Shown: positions 59,508 to 64,000 of the stretch, one piece after another
How the letters are laid out: each line of letters begins with the position of its first letter
How positions within the stretch are numbered: the first letter of the stretch is position 1
Origin: Pontederia crassipes
Lineage: Eukaryota > Streptophyta > Magnoliopsida > Commelinales > Pontederiaceae
NCBI GenBank assembly: GCA_030549335.1
Contig: CM060195.1
Coordinates: forward strand, 30,818,874-30,882,873
Reading direction: 5' to 3'
DNA length: 64,000 nt
Made by a program: the position numbers and the translations under genes
The notes under the pieces: generated by a model
Told to the model about the DNA's origin: nothing
Databases searched by the model: none
The model's input: only the letters and a program-made list of their open reading frames with translations

Positions 59508-61043
59508 AATTCGAGAATCATAAGTCGATCAAATGATGCCATTCTAAGAAGTCCCGAGAGGTCCAATTTTCGAGAAATGTAATTTGTAATATTTTTTAGG
59601 TGCACGAAGCAAAATAGAGCATTTTGAATACTCCTTTTAAGTTTGGATAAAAAAATTCTAACAAATTAGCATTTCTCGAAAAAATTTGAAAACTCTATAT
59701 CAACTAAACGGGATCATTCCGAGCGCTTTCTAAAGGTCCAATTTTTGAGAATGCACACTTTTAGATTTCTTACGTGGAGTGAAAGTTTTGAGAAATTTTT
59801 ATAATTATGAAAATAGGTATTTTGAGAATCGGAGGAAATGGAAAACACATGAAACATAAAATATTTGCGCCGCCAACCTTCTTGAGCCCTTTGAAATGCC
59901 TATTTTTTGTGGCAATCCGAGCGAGGATCGTAGAGAACTGGTCATTTCTATTCTGAAACTTTGCTCATTTTATTAAATTTCTTTCGACCTCCGATCATAG
60001 TTATTCTTGTGCGATTGGACAGCTCGTGTCGATCTCTACGAGTCCGTAATTTTCATTTCGACCAATTCCTGCCATACTCATGTCGGCGATCATCGAAAGC
60101 CTTTTTCCTAGGTTCTTAACTCTGCCGTCCAGACTCCTAAATTTGCCCAAAAATATTAAAAAATCTTTGTTGAAGTTGTCTATGGGATGTACAAATTTTG
60201 CGATGATCTGACGGTCGGATCTTCGGGAATCGCCATTTGAATCCCATGGAAAATGAAGAACTATTCCTCCAATTTTGGAATTTGAGAATTAGAGTATAAT
60301 GCATGTATAGCATGGTATACTAATTTTTGTATATTATATAATAGAATAATATAGTAGAGTAAGGTATATAATATAGTATAATTTATAATATAATATAGTT
60401 TAGTATAGTAAAATATTCTATACAATATATAACTTATATTGCCCAAAGAGCATAAACTATTGTCTATTTTGCATCGCAATCCTCCGATGCTAATATAGTG
60501 TCGCATCTGTCGACGCCAATACAATGCAAGATGTCAATGCTAATATCGTCTCTTATTTTAGCATCGAATTAGCGTCGCAAGCTTGCGACGCCAATATAGC
60601 ACTACCATCTGTGGTGCGTTTTCTAGTTTTCACGCGTGATAATAGCCTGAAATAGCATCTCTATGACGCCTCATTTAGCGTCAACATCGTTTGATGCTAA
60701 TTCAACGCTAAATTGACGCTATAGAGAGGTAGTTAGCGTCTATTTTTGTCGACCCAATGGAGACGCTATTGTGATGCTATTAGCATCTACTTAGCGTCGC
60801 GTTGTGCGGCGATGCTAATTCGCGTCGCTATTCGACATTTTTCTTGTAGTGGTGCAGTCCATCGAGCAAGAGAGGAGATAGAAAGAAAACTTTGGAGTTC
60901 AAGTTGTGGATAAGTATTTTATCCATTGTTGATGAAACCTCCAACAATAATTCTCAGCGGTCTTTCCATATATTCTTTTTATTCATGTGAGATTGTTCTT
61001 ACTCCTATCCTCATGTTTGGAAGATATTACTTTCTAGAATTCA

Positions 61044-61194
<151 letters not shown>

Positions 61195-61599
61195 GTTGCG
61201 TAAACTCAAATTGGAAGATTTGTTGTTCTCACTTGTGGTATTTTCCTCTCCAGTTGAGGGTTTATCCAATCCCGTTGAGGGATTTTTCTCATAATTTTTT
61301 TTGCAATCTCTAGTATGATTTAATTCATTTATATTATTGTCATCATTATTCATTCCATTTAAATTTGTACATTAAAAGAGAAAAATAAGATAACCTCACA
61401 AATATCAGTTCAACTTTTTTCCAACAAAAAAGATAAAATTATGAACAAAAAAATATCATTAGCTTCAAGAATAAAGTACAATAAATTTTCACATTCACTC
61501 AAACCCATATAACAATTTAACAGATAAATATTGTAGCATAAAATATTACTTTCTCTTTAATTTTTTCTTCTTTTTTTTTCAATATTGTCTCCTTGTGAT

Positions 61600-63624
61600 G
61601 AATTTTCTTCTAAGTGGACTTACCCTAATTGTCTGTGTACTTCGGTCACACCTATATCATCTTTCTTGTCACACCTATATCATCTTCCTCCACTTTCTTG
61701 ATCAAGGTATAACTAGTTTCATTAAATTTAACATACATAAATTTTTCAACTCAGAGGGTTCTTTGATTATAAACAGTATAAGATTTGCTTGAACTTGAAT
61801 AACCAAGAAAAATAGCATCATTACACTTAGCATCAAACTAATTTATCCTTGCTATTCGATGCAAAACATTTACATTCAAAAAGTTCAACTATAAATGTTT
61901 GATCTTTTATCATAAATGAATCAAAACAAATTTTCTTTGTTAGTTATATTATTAGGGGTGAGCAAAACCTAGTTTGGGCTGGGTCCCGATCGTTCTAACC
62001 CAGTACCGACCGGGTCTCAAAGAATTAGATCCAATCCTGACCCGATTACCTACCAATTTGGCAAATATTTTGGGAATTTCAGACAGGTGTGGACCGAGAT
62101 GACCTGTTCCGGCCCGTGCTCACCCCTATGTCTTATTAAAATTCTATTTAATACATAACAATAAGTATTTAAGACTTCTGCTCAAAAGTATTTTGAAAGA
62201 CAACTTTTCATTCAAAATAATCTTGTAATTTCTTTTTTTTTTTCATTCCACAACACAACTCCATTTTGTTGAAGAGTCTTAGGGTAAATAAATTATACAT
62301 AATATCATTTACTTCAAGACATGATTCAAACTTTTTATTTTCAAATTGTTCACCATAGTAATTTCTAATTTTTAAAATTTTGTGCTTAAACTCATTTTGT
62401 AAATTTGAAAAATATGTCAAAAGCTTCATCTTTGTTTGAAAGAAAAGTCGTCCATGTAAAATGAGAATAGTCATTCACAAACAAAAAAAAAACATATTTT
62501 TTGTCACCTAAATTTATGACATCAATAGGGTCAAACAAATTAAGATGCAAAAGTTTCAAACATCTACTAGTGTTAATGATGTTTTTTATTTAAAGGAAGT
62601 TTTTGTGTGTTTTTCTTTTAGGCAAGAATCAGAAAGGGTATATTTCTCAAATTTGATCCTAGGTAAGTCTCTTACTAATTCATTTTTGGAAATTTTTTTA
62701 AGAATTTAAAATTTACATAATCAAGTCTTATATGTCATAAAGTGGAAACATCATATAAGGAATTTAGACATTTTTTATTTTCTAAATTAACAAAATAAAT
62801 CTTGTAATATAGTTATGTGTAATTCCAACATGCAAGAGATTTTTAAGAGCCTCTCTCTTCATCTTCACTTTCATACAAGTGGCTTGAAGATTTTTTTTTA
62901 TTTTTATGGAATTTCTCCTTCCGTTTTTTTTTTCTTAGCTATATTTGGACACTCATTTTTATAGTGTCCAACTTTTGTCCATTGCTTGATTTATTTATTT
63001 TTTGTAAAGGTCTTTTCTTAACAAAATCATTTTTTTATTTTTTTTCTTGACAAAATTGGGGTACTTATCGAGCTTCTTAAGATAAAAGACAAGTTTTCTT
63101 TCATCAAGTTTTCATTTTCTTTGCTTATTTACTCTTCTTTTTTATTTTTTTTTCAAGGCCAATGTCTTCTTTCTTGATTCCAATCTCATACGTCAAAAAT
63201 AGTCCTATAATATCATCAAAATCTTTTGCTTTAGTTCTCTTCATCTTTGTATGTCACTTGGAAGACAGACCTAAGGAAAATTTTTAACCTTATGGAGGTG
63301 AATCCTTGGGTAGGCTAAATTATTCATAACATCATTAAATCTAATACTTATTTTATTTATAGATTTATTGTCAAGTATCTTAAAAGAATCGTATTGATCT
63401 TTTAAGTTACTTAATGTAGACTCTTTAACCATTTTGGCAGCAAGTTTCTTCCAAATTTCATGATCACTTTGACAAGTAGAAATGTAATTAAATTTGGTAA
63501 AATCTAAAACATGATATAAAATATTTTTAGCTTTCCAATCCAATATGACAAGAAATATTTTGCCTTTAATGTATTTTCGAAGGTGGGCGCGAGCCACCCA
63601 CCCCCCACCCCCCCCCCCCCCCAC
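61600..63624 (-). pseudogene. Ty1/copia gag and integrase remnant
   Basis: Gag (UBN2-like) is at 63,580-63,271: AKNILYHVLDFTKFNYISTC, then EIWKKLAAKMVKES and INKISIRFNDVMNNLAYP. Integrase spans 62,600-62,200 with DVINLGDKKYVFF, then FSNLQNEFKHKILKIRN and FENKKFESC, LQQNGVV-like sequence, and EVLNTYCYVLNRI near 62,150. A late integrase-type segment, VIFLGYSS-like and RTLRVEKFMYVKFNETS, is at 61,800-61,690. Frameshifts and stops are dense. It is interrupted by a hAT MITE at 61,953. Orientation is opposite to the copia element on its left. Confidence 0.75.
61953..62128. mobile_element. hAT-type MITE, 176 bp
   Basis: Perfect 12-bp inverted ends TAGGGGTGAGCA / TGCTCACCCCTA. Flanking octamers TATATTAT and TGTCTTAT agree at 6 of 8 positions. 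The interior is rich in ACCGGG/CCCGG, like the ends of the 5-kb hAT element at 26,321, so it may be mobilised by a related transposase. Confidence 0.85.
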
Positions 63625-63630
63625 CCCCCT
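63596..63630. repeat. poly-C tract
   Basis: A run dominated by C (ACCCACCCCCC and similar, about 30 of 35 bases) at the start of the copia gag frame; the poly-Gly N-terminus read from it is not real protein. Confidence 0.8.
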
Positions 63631-63799
63631 CCCACGCAGCGCGGCCGTGGCATTTTTTATTTTATTTTATTTTTTAATATTGTCATGTTGGTCGGCTAGT
63701 TATGTAGAGGAGAAAGGAGATGGCCACGTGGACGCCAGATAAACGAAAAATCGAGAGATTGTCTATCCTAGGTAAAGAGGACATCGGGTGAAATAAGTT

Positions 63800-63905
63800 A
63801 AAAGATGGAGGGCATCGCTATTACAAAATGAAGTTTGAGGGCATCGCTATTACAAAATGAAGTTGGAAAGCATCGCTGAGCAAACCTTAAAGTTGGAGGG
63901 CATTT
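63800..63905 (+). repeat. three to four short tandem units of about 30 bp
   Basis: GAGGGCATCGCTATTACAAA occurs at 63,809 and 63,838, followed by degenerate units at about 63,867 and 63,896 (GAGGGCATTTGG). The unit is about 29 bp. The 130 bp to its left and the last 95 bp of the window show no gene. Confidence 0.7.
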
Positions 63906-64000
63906 GGTGTAATTTTTCCAATGTTATTACCATTGAACCACATTAGTCGATCCAAATTGTTCATCAACAATTGTTTCGATCCGATTTAGCATTAAAATCA

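Larger units (their letters stand above)
57936..60851. mobile_element. complete non-autonomous CACTA element, 2.9 kb
   Basis: Left end CACTACAAGAATAG, right end read inward CACTACAAGAAAAATG. GTG is duplicated on both sides (57,933-57,935 and 60,852-60,854). Subterminal regions (57,950-58,270; 59,040-59,270; 60,480-60,840) hold dozens of GACGCTAA/TTAGCGTC motifs in both orientations. No transposase frame is visible. The centre holds a P450 fragment with a GC-rich minus-strand block (58,480-58,940), a TATG microsatellite and about 700 bp of unassigned sequence (59,520-60,260). Confidence 0.9.

Noticed and set aside
59194-59605. Cys/Val- and Tyr/Ile/His-rich frames
   Set aside because: Translation of the TATATG/TGTGTG microsatellite.
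63271-63624. Gly-rich N-terminus of the copia gag frame (MGGGGGGGW)
   Set aside because: It is the translation of a poly-C tract fused to the real gag frame, not a true protein start.

Overview
The window looks like nuclear DNA of a flowering plant. It holds F-box genes of the plant-specific F-box-associated-domain type, plant Ty1/copia and Ty3/gypsy retrotransposons, hAT and CACTA DNA transposons, MITEs, a chloroplast atpI fragment and a fragment of a CYP75-type flavonoid hydroxylase. Introns and codon use do not settle the lineage. Almost all of the 64 kb is mobile-element sequence, and most of it is decayed. The only reading frame that looks undamaged is the F-box gene cut by the left edge (1-802).

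Layout, left half (1 to about 40,300). A unit is repeated head to tail three times. It consists of an F-box gene on the minus strand, the 3' end and LTR of a copia element about 1.1 kb upstream of that gene, a Del/Tekay-like gypsy block (pol end, LTR, gag start), a CACTA-like element and a GC-rich tail. Unit 1 starts inside its F-box gene (1-15,770). Unit 2 spans 15,771-33,905. Unit 3 starts at 33,906 and shares only the F-box gene and the copia element. Later insertions differ between units and can be read against the empty site in the sister unit. Unit 1 has a TTA-flanked MITE (3,575-4,363) and a 6.1-kb gypsy element (8,565-14,684). Unit 2 has an atpI plastid fragment (20,323-20,702), a 2.8-kb solo-LTR-like element (23,304-26,138) and a 5.06-kb hAT transposon (26,321-31,380). 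Unit 3 keeps a deleted copia element with two LTRs (35,665-40,303).

Right half (40,300 to 64,000). A large CACTA-like region (about 40,677-46,530) carries an Athila-like solo LTR and a GC-rich possible gene fragment. A fourth, diverged F-box pseudogene follows (47,195-48,443). Then comes a TNT1-94-like copia element whose integrase/RT part (50,345-52,640) is separated from its RNase H/3' LTR part (57,300 onward) by tandem repeats, a MITE and a CACTA end. A complete non-autonomous CACTA element with a captured P450 fragment (57,936-60,851) sits inside the copia LTR. The window ends in a minus-strand copia gag-pol remnant carrying a small hAT MITE.

Working relationships. Three F-box copies share a copia LTR, in the same orientation and with a TATA box, as upstream sequence, so LTR-driven expression is possible. 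Each complete F-box copy has its own frameshift or stop, so the cluster looks like a birth-and-death gene family riding with its flanking transposons. I found no tRNA, rRNA, CRISPR array or bacterial-type operon.
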